Positions 1-6,009 of a stretch of 21,030 nucleotides of DNA are shown one piece after another. Location of the stretch: IMG/VR virus record IMGVR_UViG_3300033981_000746, positions 1 to 21,030 of that record; one strand, given 5' to 3'. Under the pieces are notes generated by a model, which saw only the letters and a list, made by a program, of their open reading frames with translations, was not told the DNA's origin and did not search any database. Position 1 is the stretch's first letter; every line of letters starts with the position of its first letter. Origin of the DNA: a virus. The position numbers and the translations under genes are program-made.

Positions 1-476
1 AGGCTGAAGGTGCCAGTACCAGCCTGCTGCGCTAGGGCCTCTGCGCCATAGACCGACTTGAACAGGTCATCCGACAGCGCGACCACATTGAGTTGCGTCG
101 GATCGGTCGTGACCACGCTCTGCGCAAACTGCGGGCTGATCTCAACCGTGCGCACCGCATCCCGAGCACCAGCAGGCAGCGCACGCCGCAACTGGTCGGT
201 GACAAACTCAGACTGCAACTGCGCGATGCCTTGCAGCTCAGTCGCCGTTAGCTCGGTCGCATCACCTGCCCAGGTACCGAGGCTGTCCTTCAGTTGCGCC
301 AGGATCGCCCGCAACCGTGCCGCCTTGACCGGTGCTGCCAACTCATCAATGGTGCGCAGTTGGTTGACAGCGTCAATGATGATGTCGTTGTAGGCATTGA
401 TGATGCGCCGCGCAACGCTGTTGCTGTAGCGGTTCAGGTCAATTGCGTTGCGGTATAGCGCTTCTGGTGTGCTCAT
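1..476 (-). CDS. Phage head morphogenesis (MuF/SPP1 gp7-like) protein, N-terminal part
   Basis: The reading frame opens with ATG at 476 and stays open for 158 codons to the window edge, so the C-terminal part is missing. The visible part is mostly helical and rich in Ala, Leu and Gln, beginning MSTPEALYRNAIDLNRYS. It carries no catalytic motif that I can name. The call rests mainly on position: it lies directly downstream of the portal gene, where SPP1-like phages encode the minor head protein that joins the portal ring inside the procapsid. The start codon overlaps the stop of the 84-aa gene by ATGA, indicating coupled translation. It could instead be another portal-proximal structural protein. 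The call is moderate and the reality of the gene is high. Confidence 0.6.
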   Translation of the reverse strand, partial: MSTPEALYRNAIDLNRYSNSVARRIINAYNDIIIDAVNQLRTIDELAAPVKAARLRAILAQLKDSLGTWAGDATELTATELQGIAQLQSEFVTDQLRRALPAGARDAVRTVEISPQFAQSVVTTDPTQLNVVALSDDLFKSVYGAEALAQQAGTGTFS

Positions 477-727
477 GAAATGATGCCAAGATGCTCGGGC
501 CTGTACTGCGACCTGATGCTGACATTAGCGCCCCGGTTCAATGCACCCTGGACCGCTGCAGCGAAGGCGTCGTAACCGTTCTGGCCGTCTTCCATGATGC
601 GCAGCTCGTCTACCTCATCAGCCTTGCCATCCTTGTACCAGGTCAGACGGATGACAGCCAGGATCTCATCAGGAAGGTTGCATATCGTATAGTCCAGTTC
701 CTGTTTCCTCGGCTTCTTCGGCTCCAT
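473..727 (-). CDS. Small hypothetical protein between portal and head-morphogenesis genes
   Basis: 84 aa starting MEPKKPRKQELDY at ATG 727; ATG 736 is an equally possible start and no strong ribosome site decides between them. The first part overlaps the last 59 bases of the portal gene in another frame, and the stop overlaps the head-morphogenesis start by ATGA. The protein looks like a single compact domain with alternating beta strands (residues about 11-45: YTICNLPDEILAVIRLTWY, then DELRIMED) followed by a helix (AFAAAVQGAL). I do not recognise a family. Its place in a tightly overlapping structural operon suggests a virion or assembly accessory role, but nothing in the sequence proves this. 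Confidence 0.65.
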   Translation of the reverse strand: MEPKKPRKQELDYTICNLPDEILAVIRLTWYKDGKADEVDELRIMEDGQNGYDAFAAAVQGALNRGANVSIRSQYRPEHLGIIS

Positions 728-2138
728 CCATATCATCAGATCCACTAGCCAGTCTGTCAGCCGGTCCAGCAGACTGTAGATCAAGGCCCGCATTAGAGGT
801 CGCCTCCAGCTCTTCATCCACATCAAAGTTATCGCCCAGCACATCGCCTTCGGCTAGCTCACGCAGCAAGGTCTCTTGGCTGATGACGCCTGCCACATAC
901 AGATCCCGGAGGCTGTTGATGTCTGCGGGCTCAAGGCGTGCGCCGAGGAAGTCGCGGTTGACGTAGCTGCTGCCTGCGGCTGCGGCATTGCCTAGGTAGG
1001 TGGCGTGCCACTGCAGGCAGTTGTCGATCATGTCCTGCATGTTCTGCGCGATCACCATCATGGTGCTGTCGCCTTGGCTGCGGTCGATGCGCTTTGCCTC
1101 GGCGGTCTCGGCGCTCAGCTTCTGACCTAGCACTGCTGACAGGCCCAACTCGTTGATCTGCATCGCAAGCTGCTCAAGCCTGCGGAACTGCGACTCAAAG
1201 CTCTTGCCTGCTGGTTCGATGTACTCGGCGCGTCCTTCAGCCGGGAATGCAATCGCCTCGCCGGGTCCTGCTGATACCTCCTCAGCGCTAGACGGGAACC
1301 CGTAGAACGCCAGCATCGGCACTGCTGAGATGTGAAGCTGGTTGTCCAGATCGGACTGCACTTGGTAGGTCTTCAGGTTCAGCTCGGCGATGTCCTCAAG
1401 CGGCGGCCGCGACTCCATGAACGCATGGCGCTGGGCGTAGGCGATCGTGAACGGGATCTCGCTCAGGCTGGTGCGACCCTCATCGACGACAGTAAAGTCG
1501 CCGTTGTCTTGTTTGCGGTGGATCCGGTACTTGCCAGGCGTCAGCACCCGGATCTGCTCGACAGCCTTCTCGCCAAACTCGCCATCAGGCACGGTGACCA
1601 CTTCGGCTAGGCGTAGTTGTGTCAGTACCTGCTTGCCCTCTTGCGTCTCGGTGCGCCATCCAAGGATCTGCCGCGGCGTGTAGGTCACCCAGTAGGGTCT
1701 ACCTCCAGTAGCAGGTGCATCCACAAGTGTGCCAACGTGGCCATAACGGACCATCTTTCGTGCTGCTTCATAGGTCCAGACGTTGAGGTCATTGCCTTGT
1801 AGGTCGACATCGAATAGTTGCTCACGGATCACGTCAGCGGTGTCATCCAACCGCACGGGCTTACGGGTCAACATGCCAGCCAGCATCCGCTCGAGGCGGA
1901 TGTAATACGGCGGGCAGACGCTACGGGCTAGGCGGTTGTCGTAACTTTCATCCTGCTCCCTTGGCTCTTGCGGCAGGTAGCGGCGATGCTTCTTGCGCAT
2001 CCCGTAGGTGCCCTGCAGCAGATCCTCGATCAGGATCCAGTGTGGCTCTTGCGCAAACCAGGTCGTGTTCGGGTCGTTGACCTTGGTGACGGTGCGCTGT
2101 GCTAGCGGCCGGTCGTATGCGTTGAAGCCTGTGTACAC
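669..2138 (-). CDS. Phage portal protein, DUF4055 family
   Basis: 489 aa, a typical portal length. The portal forms the dodecameric ring at one capsid vertex through which DNA is packaged. The N-terminal third has the DUF4055 pattern: HWILIEDLLQGTYGMRKK (about 33-50), YLPQEPREQDESYDNRLARS, then a segment ending in GMLTRKPVRL. A long helical stretch around 320-400, from LEQLAMQINELGLSAVLGQ through the AEAKRIDRSQGDSTMM region, matches the stem/wing helices of SPP1 gp6-like portals. The frame starts at GTG 2138 with no clear Shine-Dalgarno; the next in-frame Met lies inside the conserved domain, so GTG is the best start. It sits downstream of terL on the same strand, as in many tailed phages, with two tiny ORFs between. 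Confidence 0.92.
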   Translation of the reverse strand: MYTGFNAYDRPLAQRTVTKVNDPNTTWFAQEPHWILIEDLLQGTYGMRKKHRRYLPQEPREQDESYDNRLARSVCPPYYIRLERMLAGMLTRKPVRLDDTADVIREQLFDVDLQGNDLNVWTYEAARKMVRYGHVGTLVDAPATGGRPYWVTYTPRQILGWRTETQEGKQVLTQLRLAEVVTVPDGEFGEKAVEQIRVLTPGKYRIHRKQDNGDFTVVDEGRTSLSEIPFTIAYAQRHAFMESRPPLEDIAELNLKTYQVQSDLDNQLHISAVPMLAFYGFPSSAEEVSAGPGEAIAFPAEGRAEYIEPAGKSFESQFRRLEQLAMQINELGLSAVLGQKLSAETAEAKRIDRSQGDSTMMVIAQNMQDMIDNCLQWHATYLGNAAAAGSSYVNRDFLGARLEPADINSLRDLYVAGVISQETLLRELAEGDVLGDNFDVDEELEATSNAGLDLQSAGPADRLASGSDDMDGAEEAEETGTGLYDMQPS

Positions 2139-2167
2139 GACCGCTAGCTAGTGACAATGGTGTCAGT

Positions 2168-2311
2168 TTACGGCTTCAGTCCCTGATGACAGGCGGGATG
2201 GTTGTGATGGGCTTGTACGACCTGATCACGGCCCATGCTGACGCCAACGGCGTAGATCATGAACAGAAGGACCAGGGATGCGATGCGGTTGATCATGGTG
2301 TTGGTGGTCAT
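2168..2311 (-). CDS. Putative 47-aa membrane or signal-peptide microprotein
   Basis: ATG at 2311 gives 47 aa. Residues about 9-25 (RIASLVLLFMIYAVGVS) form a plausible membrane helix or signal anchor with an Arg in front, followed by a short His-rich tail (QAHHNHPACHQG). A second in-frame ATG at 2296 would give MINRIASLV and the same helix. There is no good Shine-Dalgarno, and the stretch just upstream on the minus strand is C/A-rich. It lies 29 bases before the portal start in the same direction. No family is recognised. A small holin-like or envelope-interacting role is possible but unproven; it may also be non-coding. Confidence 0.42.
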   Translation of the reverse strand: MTTNTMINRIASLVLLFMIYAVGVSMGRDQVVQAHHNHPACHQGLKP

Positions 2312-2338
2312 GGTTGGGATGGTAGTGGTAGGTGAGTG

Positions 2339-2354
2339 GAGCCCCGAAGGGCTC
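2339..2354 (-). other. Stable RNA hairpin with UUCG tetraloop
   Basis: On the minus-strand transcript this reads GAGCCC-TTCG-GGGCTC: a perfect 6-bp GC-rich stem closed by C(UUCG)G, the classic extra-stable tetraloop. It starts at the stop codon of the 44-aa ORF and lies upstream of the 47-aa ORF and portal. No U tract follows, so it is not a standard intrinsic terminator. It may protect or process the mRNA, or partly terminate terL-side transcripts. The structure is seen directly; the role is inferred. Confidence 0.55.
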
Positions 2355-2487
2355 AGTCGGCATCCAGCAGTCGGATGACTTCGATGCGGCGCTGAGTAAC
2401 AGCCCACCACTGATCGAACTGCTCAGGCTCCATCAGGTTGTCGGCCTGATCGTTCAGTTGATCCAGCTCGAGGAGGAGAGCTTCCAT
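2353..2487 (-). CDS. 44-aa hypothetical acidic helical protein
   Basis: A short frame from ATG 2487 to TGA 2353 encodes 44 aa beginning MEALLLELDQLNDQADNL and ending VIRLLDAD. It is amphipathic and helical, with a Trp-Trp pair in the middle (DQWWAV). The composition is clearly protein-like, and the ORF lies about 50 bases downstream of a good promoter on the same strand. An AGAGG sequence lies upstream at a rather long distance. No family is recognised. The best support is the fit between promoter, ORF and hairpin; there is no homology evidence. Confidence 0.5.
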   Translation of the reverse strand: MEALLLELDQLNDQADNLMEPEQFDQWWAVTQRRIEVIRLLDAD

Positions 2488-2542
2488 GTTCAGCGCAGCC
2501 TCTGGGCTGCCGAGTGGAGGACCGTTCGCCTCCGATGACCTA

Positions 2543-2571
2543 AGTATGGCACCCTATGCCGCCTTGGTCAA
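2543..2571 (-). promoter_or_regulatory. Sigma-70-type promoter upstream of the portal block
   Basis: Reading the minus strand, TTGACC (2566-2571) is followed after exactly 17 bases by CATACT (2543-2548), preceded by TGC, which gives an extended -10 pattern. This is 5/6 and 4/6 to the consensus with ideal spacing. It lies just after the terL stop (2587) and would start transcription near 2536, upstream of the 44-aa ORF, hairpin, 47-aa ORF and portal. It could allow structural genes to be transcribed separately from the replication/packaging genes. The sequence match is direct; activity is inferred. Confidence 0.6.
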
Positions 2572-2586
2572 CCCCCGTTGCACTTG

Positions 2587-3936
2587 TTAATAAAGCCTCA
2601 CCCCAGTGCCGCGGCCAGCGCCAGCGTGCAGCGGGTTGAACTCACGCCAGACCAGGTACCCGAGCGCGTCGTTCATGTGGTCGAACCCTGCGTCCTTGTC
2701 CGGCTCGCCCTTGTCGCTGTAGCACTGAAGCTCCAGGCACTCGATCACCCGTTTACAGTGCTCGGCCACCTGCAACCGGACCTGCCCCTTGCCGTTCTCC
2801 AGCAATGCCTGCACGGCCGCCACTCGATCACGGACTGGCGGGTTGCTTCGTGGTGACTGGTTCGACATGCCGTAGGACTCAAGGATCTGGATGTCGGTCT
2901 GACTCGCGTTGGTGCTGCGGCTGCCGCCGCTCGCGTCTGGGTAGACGTAGATCTGCTGCTGCGGGTGCCGCCTGCGGATCTCCTGCGCCAAGGCGTCGGT
3001 GTCATGCGCACCTGCAATCTCATCGATGACTAGCAGGCCACTGCCAAGCCGGACAGCGATGACCGCAGACATGTTGCCGACGTTGAAGTCCACGCCAATG
3101 CGCAGCGGTTCCCTGCTGATGTCGAGCACGGCGGTGGTGACGTGCTTCGCCCGGTCAAACCGGTCATACACCTGCCCGGTCGTCAGGTTGACGAACTCGC
3201 CGTCAAGGTACGCCCGCAGCAAACTGGGGTCGTAGTTGGCTTCTAGCCGCTCGATGAAGTCCGGCGGCAGGTGTGGGTTGTCCGCCGTGCGCATCTTGAT
3301 CAGCTTCCGATCAACGCGCTGCTTTGCTTCGTCGCTGCCGAACGTGTTCCACATCCATCGGAACCCCTCGGGCGTCGATGCAGCACCAAACTGCCGGACA
3401 TTGCCGGAGCGGAGTCGGCCAAGGATCTTTGGGAACGCCTTGTTGGCAATGGTGGGCGTCACCGTGTCGATCTCATCAGCGAGCACCCATGCAAGGTTCA
3501 GGCCGATGATGCGCGACCAGTTCTCAAAGCTGCGGCACAGGATCTTGGTGTCACCGCCCGGCAGGTGCAGCATGTACTCCGGCAGCGGGCTAGCCCTGAA
3601 CGTGTACGGGATGCCATAGGCATCAAGGAAGTCGTCAAAGTCCGTCTGCCAGATGTCCCGGATCAAAGGACCTGTGGGCTCCATCACGGCACCGATAAAG
3701 CCTTGATTGGCCGCGGCCAGCATCACCGCTTTGGCGCACAGCGCTCGGGTCTTGCCAGCGCCATAGCCCGCACTGATGCCAATGATCTGCGTTGCGGTGT
3801 CATCCACAAACGCAAGCTGCCCAGGGTGCAGGTCGCTGCGGATGCGGGTGATCAGGGCAGCGGTGTCCTCTGGCGTCTGCTGCTGCAAAAACGACAGCAG
3901 CGGAACGTCCTCGCAAATGCCTGCCAGCAGGCTCAT
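2587..3936 (-). CDS. terL: Terminase large subunit (packaging ATPase-nuclease)
   Basis: 449 aa, normal for TerL. It powers DNA translocation into the prohead and cuts concatemers. The ATPase domain shows a Walker A motif (GYGAGKT, about 57-63), Walker B with catalytic acid (VLADEID, 151-157) and a coupling motif (AASTPEG, about 185-191). The C-terminal RNase H-like nuclease shows the expected acidic residues at D283 (GVDFNVG), D334 (YPDASGG) and D423 (DHMNDALGY). Its ATGA start overlaps the stop of terS by 4 bases. The nearby sliding clamp gene two positions upstream is unusual for a packaging operon. The call is secure; which packaging strategy (cos or pac) is used cannot be read from this alone. 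Confidence 0.95.
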   Translation of the reverse strand: MSLLAGICEDVPLLSFLQQQTPEDTAALITRIRSDLHPGQLAFVDDTATQIIGISAGYGAGKTRALCAKAVMLAAANQGFIGAVMEPTGPLIRDIWQTDFDDFLDAYGIPYTFRASPLPEYMLHLPGGDTKILCRSFENWSRIIGLNLAWVLADEIDTVTPTIANKAFPKILGRLRSGNVRQFGAASTPEGFRWMWNTFGSDEAKQRVDRKLIKMRTADNPHLPPDFIERLEANYDPSLLRAYLDGEFVNLTTGQVYDRFDRAKHVTTAVLDISREPLRIGVDFNVGNMSAVIAVRLGSGLLVIDEIAGAHDTDALAQEIRRRHPQQQIYVYPDASGGSRSTNASQTDIQILESYGMSNQSPRSNPPVRDRVAAVQALLENGKGQVRLQVAEHCKRVIECLELQCYSDKGEPDKDAGFDHMNDALGYLVWREFNPLHAGAGRGTGVRLY

Positions 3937-4256
3937 GACATTTCAAACCGCAGCAGCCTGGCCTGCTTGTCCAGTGCAATCAGCGCCGTGTTGAGCTGAT
4001 CCTTTTCGGCGGCACGGCGTTCGTACTCCATCGCTCGTGCAATTGCACCCTCTAGCCACTGGGATCGCTCCAGCTTGGCATCAGCAGACAAAATCTCACG
4101 AGCGCGGGCAATATAAGCATCAGTTTGACGTTCACCAACCCCCCAATTTTCTGCGGCAAACTGAATGATCTGCTTTCTGCTATGAGCGCGCAAGAGCAAA
4201 TCATAAACAGCGTTTGTGCGCTGTTCTGATTCTGTATTGTTGCACTTGCGCGCCAT
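3933..4256 (-). CDS. terS: Terminase small subunit
   Basis: 107 aa from ATG 4256. Residues about 24-60 (SRKQIIQFAAENWGVGERQ followed by TDAYIARAREIL) match the helix-turn-helix of TerS proteins that recognise the phage packaging site. The rest is a charged helix (about 60-105) suitable for oligomerisation. A GGGAG sequence lies 7 bases upstream, inside the end of dnaN, so this start is well supported. It is separated from dnaN by 4 bases and overlaps terL by 4 bases, the usual TerS-TerL order. The family call is strong from sequence and context together. Confidence 0.85.
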   Translation of the reverse strand: MARKCNNTESEQRTNAVYDLLLRAHSRKQIIQFAAENWGVGERQTDAYIARAREILSADAKLERSQWLEGAIARAMEYERRAAEKDQLNTALIALDKQARLLRFEMS

Positions 4257-4260
4257 TGTA

Positions 4261-5301
4261 TTACTCCCGGATTTGAATTGGCATGATGAGGTATGTCTGC
4301 TCTGTCATGCTAGTCGGCGTCAACACCACTGGGGTTGTTGCGCTGTTGGCTGACAGTGTAACAGTCTCCGCCGATCGCATAGCCTTCAGGCCATCGAGCA
4401 GGTAGTGCACGTTGAACGCCCATGACCCAGTGGCGGAGCCCTCGAAGGTGATCAGCTCCTTGCCGTTGTTGGCATCGGCTTCAGCGGTGATGGTGAGCGC
4501 ACCACCCTTGGCCGTGAGTTTGACGGCATTGTTGTGAGCCTCAGCGATCAATGCGACGCGCTCTAGGCATCGGGTAAACCGGTGCCGGTCCATGGTCATG
4601 GCGTGCTCGAAGCTGGTGGGGATCAGCGCTGCCACGTTGGGATAGGTGCCATCGAGGATGCGGCTGTACATGACGATGCCATCACCGGCGTCGATGACCG
4701 CCTGCCCCTTGGCTGCAGCCACTGTCACCATCCGATCCTGCAGCAGCTTCATGGTCGTTGCTGGCAGCACCAGATCAATACCATCGGGCAATGCCACGGG
4801 GACGCGCATGAGCCGATGGCCGTCGGTGGACTCCATGAACCCAGCGGCGAGGTGAATGCCCTGCAGGATCTGCTTGCTGGCGTCAGTGCTGACGGCTGCC
4901 ATGCAGGCACGCACGCCAGCGGTAAGGTCCAGCTCAGCGCCAGGAGCCTCTACAGCGGGCAATGCCGGGTAGTCAGCCGCATCCTGCACAGCAAGGCCGT
5001 AGGAGCCGCTGGAGGCCGTCACAGCGCCGTCTGACAGCGTCACAGGCTCGCCGTCGTCCATGCGGCTCACAAGGCCAGCCAGCAGCCGATACGGCAACGC
5101 CACGGTGCCGGGTGTGTCTACGGCTGCGGGAACGGTGACCGTGATGCCTAGGTCCAAGTTGAAGCCGGTCACGGTCATGGTGCCGCCGCTGGCAGCTACC
5201 AAGCAGCAGGACAGGATCGGATGGCTGTTGCTGGTGCTGATGGCCGGGGCAATGGTGCGCAGCGCATGGCTGAGATCAGCCTGTGTGGTGATGAGTTTCA
5301 T
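4261..5301 (-). CDS. dnaN: Bacterial-type DNA polymerase III beta sliding clamp
   Basis: 346 aa, slightly shorter than cellular beta clamps (about 366 or more). It forms the ring that tethers polymerase to DNA. It begins MKLITTQADLSHALRTIAPA and continues SNSHPILSCCL, the usual beta-clamp opening (x-L-x-x-A-L-x-x-V-x-x-A, then P-I-L). The middle contains STDGHRLMRVPVALP, typical of the second clamp domain. It ends TYLIMPIQIRE, close to the canonical Y-x-I-M-P-M/I C-terminus that forms the partner-binding pocket. Three repeated clamp folds fit the length. It overlaps the 66-aa gene upstream by ATGA and precedes terS. A phage-encoded clamp suggests recruitment of host Pol III, or clamp-dependent factors, to phage DNA. 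Confidence 0.93.
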   Translation of the reverse strand: MKLITTQADLSHALRTIAPAISTSNSHPILSCCLVAASGGTMTVTGFNLDLGITVTVPAAVDTPGTVALPYRLLAGLVSRMDDGEPVTLSDGAVTASSGSYGLAVQDAADYPALPAVEAPGAELDLTAGVRACMAAVSTDASKQILQGIHLAAGFMESTDGHRLMRVPVALPDGIDLVLPATTMKLLQDRMVTVAAAKGQAVIDAGDGIVMYSRILDGTYPNVAALIPTSFEHAMTMDRHRFTRCLERVALIAEAHNNAVKLTAKGGALTITAEADANNGKELITFEGSATGSWAFNVHYLLDGLKAMRSAETVTLSANSATTPVVLTPTSMTEQTYLIMPIQIRE

Positions 5302-5498
5302 GATGCAGCTTCGGTGAGGATTGAAACCAGCCGGTTGTAGTCGGCTGCAAATGACGCGACCAGTTCAGCAGGGATGGGCTGCCGATCGTCTTGGGCATTG
5401 TCGCGGATCGCAGCAGCATACGCCAGCGCGTGCTCCATGGCGTCATGGAGCCGGTTGATCACGGGTTGCTGTTTGGCTGCGATGTTGATGAGTTCCAT
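5298..5498 (-). CDS. 66-aa hypothetical protein upstream of the clamp
   Basis: 66 aa starting MELINIAAKQQPVINRLHD. It is almost entirely helical with heptad-like spacing of Leu, Ile and Ala, and ends with VSILTEAAS. The stop overlaps the dnaN start by ATGA, and the 5' end overlaps the RHH gene by 40 bases, so it belongs to one translational unit with both. No family is recognised. It may be a small clamp- or RHH-associated factor, but that is only from position. Confidence 0.65.
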   Translation of the reverse strand: MELINIAAKQQPVINRLHDAMEHALAYAAAIRDNAQDDRQPIPAELVASFAADYNRLVSILTEAAS

Positions 5499-5731
5499 GT
5501 GAGGGTGAATGCAACAAGCTGCTCAACCAATCGACGTGGGATGTCACCACGGACACTGGCGAGCGCATCTGACACTAAGCGGTGATAACCAGCAACGGTA
5601 AGGCCACCTTTGCAATCCGACACAAGCGCCCGACTGCGGATCAACTCCGACCGGCTGACACCTGCCGCCGCTGCTGCTTGGTCGAGCGCCACCAGATCCG
5701 CAGGCTCAAACCGAACTTTGACTTCCTTCAT
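5459..5731 (-). CDS. Ribbon-helix-helix (CopG/Arc-like) DNA-binding protein
   Basis: 90 aa from ATG 5731 (MKEVKVRFEPADLVALDQA). Residues 2-8 form the ribbon strand, and about 11-42 the two helices with the turn AGVSRSELIRSRAL, the standard CopG pattern. The remainder (about 50-80) is an extra helical tail. An in-frame ATG at 5743 would add four residues. RHH proteins dimerise and often repress their own promoter. Directly upstream lies the block of AGGTGGGGTAC repeats (5752-6009), which makes these repeats candidate operators or origin sites for this protein. The specific target is inferred. Confidence 0.75.
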   Translation of the reverse strand: MKEVKVRFEPADLVALDQAAAAAGVSRSELIRSRALVSDCKGGLTVAGYHRLVSDALASVRGDIPRRLVEQLVAFTLTWNSSTSQPNSNP

Positions 5732-5751
5732 GGCAGGCACCATAAGGGGGT

Positions 5752-6009
5752 GCCCCACCTAAAAGCAAGGTGGGACGGAGGTGGGGTACCGCAAAACCCA
5801 GTCCAGCACTGGCGGTTCCCCACGTACCCTACCTAACCCCACCTATATCAAAACAAATAAAGGAATAGAGAGACGCGTAGGGGAACGTAGGGAAGTTTCA
5901 GACCGAGGTGGGACGCGAGTCAGGTGGGGTACCTGCTCCAGATCCGTTGCAGCGCAGTGGATCTGAGCAATCCATAGGTGGGGTACCCGTCCTACCTAGG
6001 TGGGGTACT
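5752..6009. repeat. Clustered AGGTGGGGTAC repeats with A-rich core; candidate origin or operator array
   Basis: This non-coding block between the primase-helicase stop and the RHH gene holds AGGTGGGGTAC on the plus strand at 5779, 5922, 5976 and 5998. A shorter form, AGGTGGGAC, occurs at 5768 and 5906, each just before a full copy. Inverted copies occur at 5835-5844 (AGGTGGGGTT), 5824-5834 (AGGTAGGGTAC) and 5752-5761 (TAGGTGGGGC). The last full copy runs into the primase-helicase stop codon. Between the repeat groups lies an A-rich stretch (about 5845-5875) that could melt easily. The arrangement resembles an iteron-type replication origin or a multi-site repressor operator. No ORF in the block looks real. 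Confidence 0.7.

Noticed and set aside
3271-3999. 242-aa plus-strand frame antisense to terL
   Set aside because: terL has all catalytic motifs on the other strand; the plus frame has no recognisable domain and crosses the terS/terL junction.
4582-5034. Long plus-strand frame (150 aa) inside the sliding clamp gene
   Set aside because: It lies antisense to a well-matched clamp, its product is Cys/His-rich in the way of shadow frames, and no promoter or ribosome site supports it.
5752-6009. Repeat cluster as a possible CRISPR array
   Set aside because: The repeat is only about 11 bases, spacing is irregular (11 to over 100 bases) and some copies are inverted; CRISPR repeats are longer, regular and direct.
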